Assembly: GCF_009939005.1 (NCBI RefSeq)
Contig: NZ_JAACJS010000015.1
Coordinates: 932,325 to 996,324 of the forward strand
From: Sediminibacterium roseum
GTDB taxonomy: Bacteria; Bacteroidota; Bacteroidia; Chitinophagales; Chitinophagaceae
Reading direction: 5' to 3'
Length of the DNA stretch: 64,000 nucleotides
In this document: positions 51,262-59,867 of the stretch, one piece after another
Layout: each line of letters begins with the position of its first letter
Numbering within the stretch: the stretch's first letter is position 1
The notes under the pieces: model-generated
What the model saw: the letters and a program-made list of their open reading frames with translations, nothing else
Databases searched by the model: none
What the model was told of the DNA's origin: nothing
Program-made: the position numbers and the translations under genes

Positions 51262-52629
51262 TTAATTGTTCTTTTTTAGATCCGCTTCGACTAACCACGT
51301 TCGTCGTCCAGATTTGATTTGTTGAATACGCTCCTCAAGGTTACCGATCACTTTTATATTATTGTCTCCTATCGCTTCCTTTAATCCGTTGCTTGCAACT
51401 TCCAATGCTCTATCTACTTGTTTTCCTTTATACAAAAGCATAAAATATGTGTCTAGCACGGTGAAATACCATCCTCTCACATGATTATCTCGAGCTCGAC
51501 TCACAACGCCATCCATCCAATTGATTGCTGCTGACAATTTCGACGAATCATCCGTTCCTGCATTGCCATTATCCCCGTAGATATTACTATAGGCGACATA
51601 ATTGAGCCAGGAATCACTAGCAGGCAAATCAAAAGCGTTCATTGCAACAAGCTCAACGAAGCAGCTCAAATAACCTTCTCTATCGCCTAAGACCTCGTAG
51701 TAACTTAACTTCGCAAGAAGTATATTTCGGCGCGCAGTAACTACATCATGTTCACGTGTTAGCACTTTGGATAACGAATCCCAAGCCGGCTCTTTTCCTT
51801 GGCTCATGTAAATTGATACCGCATGATTAAGAAATGATCGTCCAATAACTGTATCCAGTACTCGTTGAGAAGAAGCTGACCCACCAGTAACTTTGTTAAC
51901 CTTACCAGGATTGCTTGTAAACATTTTGTAAAATCTACTTTGCTTTCCTCTGATATTATCAGAAATCACAGCAATCGCTTCTTTCGAATACCATTCTTCT
52001 TCTGGACGAGTGACCAAGTAACTAAGAAAGTCTTTTGAAAGACGACTAGCGTATTGAACGTTTCCAAACTTTGTGCTCATCTTTATGATAGCGGGAAATT
52101 GTTCCGGATGTAGCAATTTTAGGTCGTATTGATTCAATAATGAATAATATCGAGTTTTGGGATCTAGGGCCGTTTTGCCGAAAGCAAGAAATGAATTAAC
52201 ATTTTGGTAGCTGGTCCCCCTGTGGACAATTTGGCCTGTGGAATCAAAAACCAGGAACGAAGGATACACGTCAACAGAGAACTTCTTGTCCATCTTCTTT
52301 ACTTCGCCATACCATGACTTCACGTGAGCATTGTCTCCTTTAGTTTGATCAAACTGTAATCTGATAGATATGAAATGTGAATTGAAAAAACTGCCAACGG
52401 TGTCCGTACTGAAAACGTCATGCTCCATGGCGCGGCAAGGCGCACACCAAGTGGTGAAACAGTCAACGAAGATTAGTTTATTCTCTTTCTTGGCAGCAGT
52501 GCGAACCTCAGACCAATCCGCAAACTGCCGAAATATAATGCCGCCATTCGATTTTCTAATTATCTGCCCTTGTAAGTCACCAAACTGACTTATCGTTAGG
52601 ATTGATAGAACTATAATAATCTTTCTCAT
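51262..52629 (-). CDS. Secreted thioredoxin-family protein with long helical C-terminus
   Basis: The 455-residue protein has a signal peptide ending near QGQ at residue 22. A thioredoxin-fold domain has CAPC near residue 62 (FTTWCAPCRAMEHDVF) and VDVYPSFLVFDSTGQ. The 290-residue C-terminal part is helical (repeats with NYVAYSNIYGDNGNAG...) and has no assignment. Such periplasmic thiol proteins occur next to SusC/SusD in peptide-handling loci and may reduce or oxidise imported peptides. It lies 90 bases after susD on the same strand. Confidence 0.85.
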   Translation of the reverse strand: MRKIIIVLSILTISQFGDLQGQIIRKSNGGIIFRQFADWSEVRTAAKKENKLIFVDCFTTWCAPCRAMEHDVFSTDTVGSFFNSHFISIRLQFDQTKGDNAHVKSWYGEVKKMDKKFSVDVYPSFLVFDSTGQIVHRGTSYQNVNSFLAFGKTALDPKTRYYSLLNQYDLKLLHPEQFPAIIKMSTKFGNVQYASRLSKDFLSYLVTRPEEEWYSKEAIAVISDNIRGKQSRFYKMFTSNPGKVNKVTGGSASSQRVLDTVIGRSFLNHAVSIYMSQGKEPAWDSLSKVLTREHDVVTARRNILLAKLSYYEVLGDREGYLSCFVELVAMNAFDLPASDSWLNYVAYSNIYGDNGNAGTDDSSKLSAAINWMDGVVSRARDNHVRGWYFTVLDTYFMLLYKGKQVDRALEVASNGLKEAIGDNNIKVIGNLEERIQQIKSGRRTWLVEADLKKNN

Positions 52630-52719
52630 CTTTGCATGAATTTTCTAAGTTTGGAAGAATCTTTAGTCTGATAGCTCGAATTAACATTCGTAACAACTCG
52701 GCGATTCAATTAGATTAGC

Positions 52720-54153
52720 TTAATACCCTGGATTCTGAGTTATATTGGGATTTCTGAGGATATCATTTAGCGGTAAAGGAAGAAGTTGATCCGAAGTTGT
52801 CCAAGTCCCTCCTTTTAATGGAGTAATTGTGGACATAACTGCATTAGCCTTATCTGCTCTTTTCAAGTCAAACCATCTGTGTCCAAACTCAGTAAATAAC
52901 TCGACCCGCCGTTCTTGAAAAATGGCATCGAGTAAGCTACCTTTGTCTGTATAGGATTTACTCGCCAATCCAGACCTATTTCTGATCGTATTGAGATCTG
53001 AATTTGCTAAAGCAATTTTATCTTGCTGCGCCCTCGCTTCTGATCGTACTAAATATATTTCACCAAGGCGTAAAACTGTAAGGTATTCATCGACAGGCTT
53101 GTTTTGTGTAGCGATCTTATACTTAAAAGGGTAAGTGTATTTTACCGCTCCGATGGTCGTATCTTTTGTCCAGTTGCTAATTCTTTGGTCGCCTGGTTCG
53201 AAACTGCTCAACAAATATGTGCTGAGTCGTATTGGCCGACTATTATTTGGCGATCCATTAATAACAAAAACCCGAGCATCTTCAGTATTCCAACCCGCTG
53301 CAGTTGGCTGAAGTTGCCAAATCGCTTCAGTGCTGGTTGCTAAAAAAACATCTTTAAGTGGGGCAAGTGAAAAAGTTTGCGATGCTGAAATTACTAATGA
53401 GGCTTCATTTTCCGCTTCGCTGTATTGTTTATTGTACAGATAAATTCGTGACAATAAAGCTGATGCAGCCCATTTGTTCACTCGAACCCTGCGCGCTGCC
53501 GAAGAGTAAGGTAGCAGGTTTAAGTCGAGATAGTTTTCGCTCAGCAAGGACTTTGCTTCTGTAAGATCTTTAATACACTGGGCGTAAACATCACTTATGT
53601 TGCTTCGCGACAAGGTGGAATTAACCTTATAATCTGTCGTCAGCACAATTGGTATAGCACCGTAGGTGTTAGTTAAATGAAAGTTTACAAAAGCACGAAG
53701 AAATTTAGCCTCGCCTATTAATTCACTTTTAACTGAGCTTTGCAATGCTTTTTCCTCTTGCAATCCCTCTATGACAGAGTTCGTCCAAAAAAGAAATGTA
53801 TAGCATGGCTCCCATCCATCTGCCCCATTGCTGACCAATAGATTGTTTCTGAAATAAGCATTCAATTTGGTGTCAGTTACTGAGGAGTTCAACGTTAGCT
53901 CGTCCGATAGAAGACCTCCAAGCATTGAAATCCCCATTTTTCCTGTAAAAGGTGTGAAAGTATTTGATAGATACGTGTATAGGCCGGTCACTGTCGCGAC
54001 CGCAGTTTCTTTTGTTTTAAACACATTCTCTTTTGTTACACTTACCACAGGCGGATCTACTTCAACAAATTTCTTGCAGCCTGAAACTAAAAAGACGATA
54101 ATAAAAGAGTACGTTATAAATATTTGGGGCCGAGTATTATGAATGGTTTGCAT
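52720..54153 (-). CDS. susD: RagB/SusD family outer-membrane lipoprotein
   Basis: The 477-residue protein has a lipoprotein signal (ITYSFIIVFLVSGC, Cys26) and the RagB/SusD layout: the N-terminal RagB/SusD part with TGLYTYLSN, a TPR-like helical middle, and the C-terminal YTDKGSLLDAIFQERRVELFTEFGHRWFDLKR, a hallmark. SusD binds substrate at the surface and passes it to SusC. It begins 16 bases after susC. The likely substrate is peptide rather than glycan, given the peptidase next to it, but this is inference. Confidence 0.92.
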   Translation of the reverse strand: MQTIHNTRPQIFITYSFIIVFLVSGCKKFVEVDPPVVSVTKENVFKTKETAVATVTGLYTYLSNTFTPFTGKMGISMLGGLLSDELTLNSSVTDTKLNAYFRNNLLVSNGADGWEPCYTFLFWTNSVIEGLQEEKALQSSVKSELIGEAKFLRAFVNFHLTNTYGAIPIVLTTDYKVNSTLSRSNISDVYAQCIKDLTEAKSLLSENYLDLNLLPYSSAARRVRVNKWAASALLSRIYLYNKQYSEAENEASLVISASQTFSLAPLKDVFLATSTEAIWQLQPTAAGWNTEDARVFVINGSPNNSRPIRLSTYLLSSFEPGDQRISNWTKDTTIGAVKYTYPFKYKIATQNKPVDEYLTVLRLGEIYLVRSEARAQQDKIALANSDLNTIRNRSGLASKSYTDKGSLLDAIFQERRVELFTEFGHRWFDLKRADKANAVMSTITPLKGGTWTTSDQLLPLPLNDILRNPNITQNPGY

Positions 54154-54169
54154 GAGTGTATTTTTAAAA

Positions 54170-57100
54170 TTATAAACCTATTTGTACACCAAATGTTATT
54201 GTTCGCAAAGGGGGTAGACTGCTATAACCAGGAGTTTCAGGATCACCTCCTTTGAACTTAGTCATGGTCAACAAATTCTGGGCATTTAGGGTAAATTTGA
54301 CAAGTTTAAAACCTGCAGATTTCAACCAAGTAGATGGTAACGTCCAACCAATTGCGATATTTTTCAAACGTATATAGGACGCATCTGAATTCCTCGCATC
54401 GCTGGCAAAAGCCAAATCTTGTTGAGCTGCTGTTGCACTGAAATAATCCGCCGTGTATTTTTGAATAGTCACATGATCTCCTACATTTTGCCAACGATCA
54501 AAAACAGTTACCGGTTGATTACTTGATCCAGACACAAAAGCACCTGGAGGTACCGATGTTCCATTATTAAAAAGCAAGTTTGCAGTATTTTGCTTAACAA
54601 ATTGAAATAAAAAACTTAGCTCGAAATTCCCAGTATTAAATAAGTTTTCAATCCCCCCATAATATATAGGGAAGAACGTGACAAATTCCGTTCGGTCGTT
54701 TGCTTGATCTGGGGTACTGGTAGGATTGCCGAAACGGTCCAATACTTTATAAACTCCTGTGGCGGGATCAACTCCACCAAAGCGTAGTAGCCTTTGCGTC
54801 GCGATAGATTGTCCTACTATCAGGGTATTTGCATATGATGATTGCGATAGATTTGGGAATTCTAAAAGCTTATTTCGCGCAACCGTCATATTCAAACTGG
54901 TAGTCCAAGAAATCTTCTTTGTTGTAAGATTTTTTGAATTCAACGATAATTCAAATGATGAGTTTTGAACTGTTGCCGGAAAATTATCGGGAACGGATGT
55001 ACGACCTGCAGTAGAAGGCAATTTATACAGAAGAAGTTGGTTAGACGATCTGTTTCTGGAATAGCTCGCCGAAAGAATAATTCTGTCATTGATAAAACCA
55101 AGATCAATCCCGGCGTGAACTTTGGTCGTCGACTCCCATTGAATATACGGATTAGCTATCCCAAGTGGTAACAGAAAGCTCCCACCTTGATAAGGATTCC
55201 CGGAAGAGCCAGCTCCAAAAAGACCAATGTATTGATAGTCACCAATTTGATCACTTCCCGTTGTGCCGATCGACGCTCTTAATTTACCAAAACTTAAGAA
55301 ACGTAGCTTCCCTTTTAACATTAATTCCTCAGAAAATATCCATGCGAGACCCGCACTTCCAAAACTTTGGAACTTGTTTTTTTCGCCAAAGCGACTTGTT
55401 CCATCGTATCTACCAGTAAATGTCGCTATGTACTTTTTCCTTGCAGCCAATTGAATTCTTCCAAAGAGAGCATTGTATTTGTATTCTGAGATATTCGAGA
55501 CATCTGATACTATTGTCGCTGCAGCACTTGGATTAGTCAATAGTGCGTCACTGACATAACCGGTTCCAACATACGCTCCCGAGTTATTCTTATTGGCTTG
55601 GAAAGTTGAACCTACTAATGCATCAACATTTAGGTTCTTTTTAGCAAGCTTATAAGTCACTTGGGGCTCGACAATCCACGAGTTTGAAGCCACACTACCG
55701 TATGATGCTCGGCGAACGAAATTTGAAACGTTTTCTGGCTTTGCACCGGCAAGGGGACTGCTGTTAAAGTCACTTGCGGTTAGATTTGTAAACCCAAAAC
55801 TTGTTTTAAAATCTAACCCCGGTAATACAGAGTAGGATAATAGCAAATTCGTAACAAGACTATTAACCTTGCGATGATATTGATTGTAAATAATATACTG
55901 CATTGGATGATTCTCCAAAGTTGAGACCCCTGATGGAGTCATTGCCCAGTTCAAGCTCCCGTCTGGGTTAAAAAGTGCTGGCGCAATAGGCTCGGTTAAG
56001 TTAGCGGCTGCTGTAAGATCCACACCTGGCAATTTGTTATCATCTATAGTGTAGTTATTTGTAAAACGTAATTTGAATCTGTTGTTAGGTGAGTTTGCAG
56101 AAACACTCAGATGAACGGCCCCCTTTTGGTCGGCATATTCGCCCGGAAAAACAGTCGATTGCCTATTATATGTCGTGCTTAACAAATACTGTATTTCTGA
56201 ACTTCCACCCGATACACTTGCATTGAGATTTGTATATTTAGCAGTCCCACCAATGTAAAATTTCTGCCAATTTGTTTCACGCGTGGTATCCCAGAGTGTC
56301 ACATCATAATTTGTGCTATTACTTGTTATCGTCGACAAGTTAACACCATCATTTTTGTACGCTTCGTAGCGCATATCAAGATATTGACGCCTATTCATCA
56401 TCTTCATGAACCGCGTAACATTGCTCCAACCCTCCTGCACATCGACGTCTAATTTAACCTTACCCGCCTTCCCATTTTTTGTAATAATGATAATGGCCCC
56501 GTTAGCAGCTCGAGATCCGTAAATTGATGTGGCCTCAGCATCTTTTAACACGGACACGCTTTCAACATCTTGAGGATTAATAAAGCTCAGTGGACTTCCG
56601 CTTCCGAAATTTCCTCCATTCCCTCCATTTTCCCCTAGAACGATGTCTGAATTACTAAACTTAGGCATTTGCGATGAGTATGGCACGCCGTCAATTATTA
56701 TCAATGGATCATTCCCATATCCAATGCTATTTTGACCTTGTATCCTAAGACTGATCCCACCGCCAGCTACGCCATTGTTCTGCTGTACGAACAAACCCGG
56801 CACTCTCGCTTGCAATGCAAGCATTACATTAGGTACGGGTTGCTTTGCAATGTCAGACCCCTTAACAATGCTAATATTTCCGGTCGTCATTCGCTGGCTT
56901 GTGGTACCGTATGCCTGTATTTGCACTTCATCGAGTTTGCTTTCAGTTCTGTTCAAAGTCACATTCACCACACTTCGCCCGAGTACTGGCATTACTTTCA
57001 TTTCAAACCCAACATAACTAAATTCCAGCGACGCGGATTCTTCAACACTTTGCAAATGATAAATGCCAGAGACATTTGTTTGAGCACCATTCTTGGTGCC

Positions 57101-57553
57101 TCTTATCATAACATTAGCTCCGACAAGTGGATTTCCTTCATCATCTGTAACTCGTCCACTAACTGCGATAATTGCAGCGGCTGTAGCATAATCCTGGACT
57201 GTTTTATCCCTTTGCTTTACAGAAATATATTTGCCCGAGATACTAAACGTGAGCTGTTGCGCATCAAATAATTTTTCGAGAACACTTTCTAAAGGTTGAT
57301 TTTCGACATCAATAGTAACAGGTTTTGCAGCCCCAAGACGTTCTTTCGTATAAACAAATGTGTATCCTGTCTTCTTCTCGATTTCTTTAAAAGCCTTTTC
57401 TAGAGTGCTTTCTTTTAGACGAATACTTACGACTTGGGAAAGTCCCTTAGCCGAGACCTGTAACAGTGCTGCAAGCAGCAAAATTGTAATCAACTTCATG
57501 GCTTTGATGAGTTGAGGGGTTCGGAAAATTGCAGTTAAATGCATAGATTGCAT
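54170..57553 (-). CDS. susC: SusC/RagA family TonB-linked outer-membrane protein
   Basis: I use ATG 57551-57553; the longer frame would start with TTG at 57571. The product (1127 residues) has a signal segment (MKLITILLLAALLQVSA), an STN domain (KAFKEIEKKTGYTFVYTKERLG), a carboxypeptidase-regulatory-like domain (SGRVTDDEGNPLVGANVMIRGTKNG), the plug (IRIQGQNSIGYGNDPLIIIDGVPYSS) and a long barrel ending VQIGL. The STN domain fits signalling through FecR and an ECF sigma factor, which are encoded immediately upstream. It is the transport partner of the SusD-like gene. Confidence 0.93.
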   Translation of the reverse strand: MQSMHLTAIFRTPQLIKAMKLITILLLAALLQVSAKGLSQVVSIRLKESTLEKAFKEIEKKTGYTFVYTKERLGAAKPVTIDVENQPLESVLEKLFDAQQLTFSISGKYISVKQRDKTVQDYATAAAIIAVSGRVTDDEGNPLVGANVMIRGTKNGAQTNVSGIYHLQSVEESASLEFSYVGFEMKVMPVLGRSVVNVTLNRTESKLDEVQIQAYGTTSQRMTTGNISIVKGSDIAKQPVPNVMLALQARVPGLFVQQNNGVAGGGISLRIQGQNSIGYGNDPLIIIDGVPYSSQMPKFSNSDIVLGENGGNGGNFGSGSPLSFINPQDVESVSVLKDAEATSIYGSRAANGAIIIITKNGKAGKVKLDVDVQEGWSNVTRFMKMMNRRQYLDMRYEAYKNDGVNLSTITSNSTNYDVTLWDTTRETNWQKFYIGGTAKYTNLNASVSGGSSEIQYLLSTTYNRQSTVFPGEYADQKGAVHLSVSANSPNNRFKLRFTNNYTIDDNKLPGVDLTAAANLTEPIAPALFNPDGSLNWAMTPSGVSTLENHPMQYIIYNQYHRKVNSLVTNLLLSYSVLPGLDFKTSFGFTNLTASDFNSSPLAGAKPENVSNFVRRASYGSVASNSWIVEPQVTYKLAKKNLNVDALVGSTFQANKNNSGAYVGTGYVSDALLTNPSAAATIVSDVSNISEYKYNALFGRIQLAARKKYIATFTGRYDGTSRFGEKNKFQSFGSAGLAWIFSEELMLKGKLRFLSFGKLRASIGTTGSDQIGDYQYIGLFGAGSSGNPYQGGSFLLPLGIANPYIQWESTTKVHAGIDLGFINDRIILSASYSRNRSSNQLLLYKLPSTAGRTSVPDNFPATVQNSSFELSLNSKNLTTKKISWTTSLNMTVARNKLLEFPNLSQSSYANTLIVGQSIATQRLLRFGGVDPATGVYKVLDRFGNPTSTPDQANDRTEFVTFFPIYYGGIENLFNTGNFELSFLFQFVKQNTANLLFNNGTSVPPGAFVSGSSNQPVTVFDRWQNVGDHVTIQKYTADYFSATAAQQDLAFASDARNSDASYIRLKNIAIGWTLPSTWLKSAGFKLVKFTLNAQNLLTMTKFKGGDPETPGYSSLPPLRTITFGVQIGL

Positions 57554-57656
57554 TGGTTTTGGGTTGAACAATGAACGTGTCTAGCGTTTTGGTTTACTCT
57601 TAACTTCCGGCCGGTGGTGTTAGCGCACTACTGGCTTTTATTTTGTATGGTTCGTA

Positions 57657-58775
57657 CTACTTAAAAACACTGATCTTTTTTCCTTCGATCGTAAAATGCA
57701 CATCACCAGTTGCCTCTAAAATTTTCAATAGCTCGCTCACAGGAAGATTGCGGTTTACCTTGGCGACAAAACTGTAATTCACGATTTCTTTAAATTCGAT
57801 GTCTACATCGTACCATCTTTCAATATCCTGCATGATCTGTTTGATACCTGCACCATCGTATAAGAACCTTCCATCCTTCCAGGCCATTACACTTTCGATG
57901 TCAGGTTGAAAGAATTTGCCTTCTGAGTATTGTTGGCCAGGCTTCAGGATATCGTTGTTGATTTTGACAGATCCTTCGAGTAATGTCGTCACCTGCTTCG
58001 CATACGTGTTCACATTGAAATGTGTTCCGAGTACAGTGATCTTGTCCTGTCCGGTGTTGACGATAAAGGGCTTGTCTTTATTTTTCGCAACTTCAAAATA
58101 TACCTCACCTGTGATCTCAACTTCTCTGGTATTTCCGTTGAATACAGTCGGGAATTTCACGCTCGATCCTGCATTGAGCCACACCGTGGTTCCGTCACTT
58201 AATTGTACGGTTTGTATACGCGCTTTCGGTGTGATGACGGTTGCATACTGAACAGCGTTTTCTGATACTCTTATCCCTTCATTTCCTTTGGTAAATCCGT
58301 CAAAAAGTTGCCCGTCTTTCGCTGTGTCCAGCAATATTTCCCGGCCATTGGATAAACGTAAAATGGCACCTGTTTTACCGGGCTGGATATCATTTTTAAA
58401 TCTTTCTTTTTGTGTCAGCTGTGCGATTGGTTTTTGTGGCTCTATATCTTTCTTGTTTAAGAGAAAGAATGTAGTGGCTACGGCAAACAGAACAACGGCT
58501 GCAGCTATCCAACGGGTCGCTTTGGCAAAGAACATTTTTCTTACCGGCGCTTCTGTTGTAGCCAGCATGAGTGCAGCGCGTATGGCTTCTGTTGATTCAT
58601 CATCCAGCCTGACTTCACCTTTCGGTATGCTGCTGTCCGCTTCGATAAGCTGGCGCATAACTTCAGCGTCTGCCTCGTTTTGCAAAGCAATATAAAGGCG
58701 CTGGCGATCTTCGTCAGTCGCTTCCGGCTTGAGATAGTCCGCTAAAACTTGTTCCAGTGCTGCGCGTGTTGCCAT
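57657..58775 (-). CDS. FecR-family anti-sigma factor
   Basis: The 372-residue protein has a cytosolic N-terminus, one membrane segment at about 85-105 (RWIAAAVVLFAVATTFFLLNKK) and a periplasmic FecR domain (RIQTVQLSDGTTVWLNAGSSVKFPTVFNGNTREVEITGEVYFEVAKNKDKPFIVNTG). FecR proteins relay the state of a SusC-type receptor to an ECF sigma factor. It lies 86 bases after the sigma gene and 86 bases before susC. This and the sigma gene are richer in G+C than the SusC block downstream. Confidence 0.93.
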   Translation of the reverse strand: MATRAALEQVLADYLKPEATDEDRQRLYIALQNEADAEVMRQLIEADSSIPKGEVRLDDESTEAIRAALMLATTEAPVRKMFFAKATRWIAAAVVLFAVATTFFLLNKKDIEPQKPIAQLTQKERFKNDIQPGKTGAILRLSNGREILLDTAKDGQLFDGFTKGNEGIRVSENAVQYATVITPKARIQTVQLSDGTTVWLNAGSSVKFPTVFNGNTREVEITGEVYFEVAKNKDKPFIVNTGQDKITVLGTHFNVNTYAKQVTTLLEGSVKINNDILKPGQQYSEGKFFQPDIESVMAWKDGRFLYDGAGIKQIMQDIERWYDVDIEFKEIVNYSFVAKVNRNLPVSELLKILEATGDVHFTIEGKKISVFK

Positions 58776-58861
58776 AGATAAAATTTGACCCTGTCATGAC
58801 ATGACCCCGGAAGTTGGAGCCTGTATTAGGGAAATGTTATGTTTTTAAAAAGAAATTATGA

Positions 58862-59467
58862 TCAGTTGTAAATAAAGAGAGGGAAGGCTGCCAGTACCGA
58901 TGGAACGATCACGCCCTTTACGATCAGGTGCGCGCGAATGGCACGGGTGGCATGTAGGAGGTGGACCTTGGCTGTATTGGGAGAGATACCCATCTGTGCA
59001 GCGGCTTCGTCGCGCGAAAGCCCCAGCTCCCGCATCAGGTAAAATGCGGTCTGCTGCGCAGCCGTCAGCCGGGATTTGGCTTCCGCCACCATGCCCTTCA
59101 GTTCGGCCTCTTCCAGGAGGTAGTCGGTATCTCCCGATTGTTCCCTTTCATGTGCCTCGGCCTTTACTTTGCCCTCATGGATATTACGTCTGGCGATCCC
59201 CCGCAAAACCTTAAAAGAACGGTTGCGTGCGACGGTATACAGCCAGCCGGGCAGGTTCTCGATGCCGGGTGCCTCGCCGCGGTGCATCCACAGGTCAAGA
59301 AAGACATCCTGCAGGATTTCCTCCGCGTAAACCTCGATCTTCACGAAACGCAAAGCGGTCTCGTAAACGGAATCTTTGTAAGTGAGAAAGAGAGCTTCCA
59401 ATGCCCCGTTGTCGCCTCTAGAGAGGCGATCCAAAAGATGGGTCGTATCCTGGGGGGATGGATGCAA
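58862..59467 (-). CDS. ECF RNA polymerase sigma factor (sigma-70 family)
   Basis: The 201-residue protein has sigma region 2 (GALEALFLTYKDSVYETALRFVKIEVYAEEILQDVFLDLWM) and region 4 (LTAAQQTAFYLMRELGLSRDEAAAQMGISPNTAKVHLLHATRAIRAHL). The start appears to be TTG at 59465-59467, because an in-frame stop lies seven codons upstream with no ATG between. The initiation codon could lower translation. It heads the sigma-FecR-SusC-SusD cluster and probably directs its transcription. Confidence 0.9.
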   Translation of the reverse strand: MHPSPQDTTHLLDRLSRGDNGALEALFLTYKDSVYETALRFVKIEVYAEEILQDVFLDLWMHRGEAPGIENLPGWLYTVARNRSFKVLRGIARRNIHEGKVKAEAHEREQSGDTDYLLEEAELKGMVAEAKSRLTAAQQTAFYLMRELGLSRDEAAAQMGISPNTAKVHLLHATRAIRAHLIVKGVIVPSVLAAFPLFIYN

Positions 59468-59517
59468 TGGTCTGGGTTTTGGTTTGGTCTAAAGTGTCTT
59501 TGCCCTCTAAAACAAGA

Positions 59518-59551
59518 CAACCACCGCAACGGTTTCATTGCATGGTGGTTG
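59518..59551 (-). promoter_or_regulatory. Hairpin in the leader of the sigma factor gene
   Basis: CAACCACC (59518-59525) pairs with GGTGGTTG (59544-59551), and GCAA with TTGC inside. On the minus strand it is followed by TCTTGTTTTAG and lies 51-84 bases upstream of the TTG start. A leader control element or weak terminator is possible. The rest of 59552-59867 shows only a small repeat AATTGT TTG ACAATT near 59578. Confidence 0.45.
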
Positions 59552-59867
59552 GACATTGTTTTACCGGATGAAAGTAAATAATTGTTTGACAATTCCAACT
59601 TTAATAATCCTTAAAGCCTCCTAAATCTCCTGAATTATCCGGCTCATTCCGCATTAATCCTCAGTAGTTTCTAGGATTTGATTTCGTTTCCGTAACAGAC
59701 TCTGCTTCTGAACCACCCGGCACATCATCGATACCGGTTATCGTTCAAAAGAGCAAAAAGAACTGCTGTACAATGATTCCATGACACACAAATAGTCGTC
59801 GTAGTGTTTCTATAAAGAAATAACGTACACTCGCGGTTTTTTAAACAGTGTTTTGTAAATTCAGTAC

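Noticed and set aside
57553..57571. TTG start of the SusC-like gene at 57571
   Set aside because: An ATG at 57551-57553 is six codons in and keeps the whole signal peptide, so the TTG is not needed.
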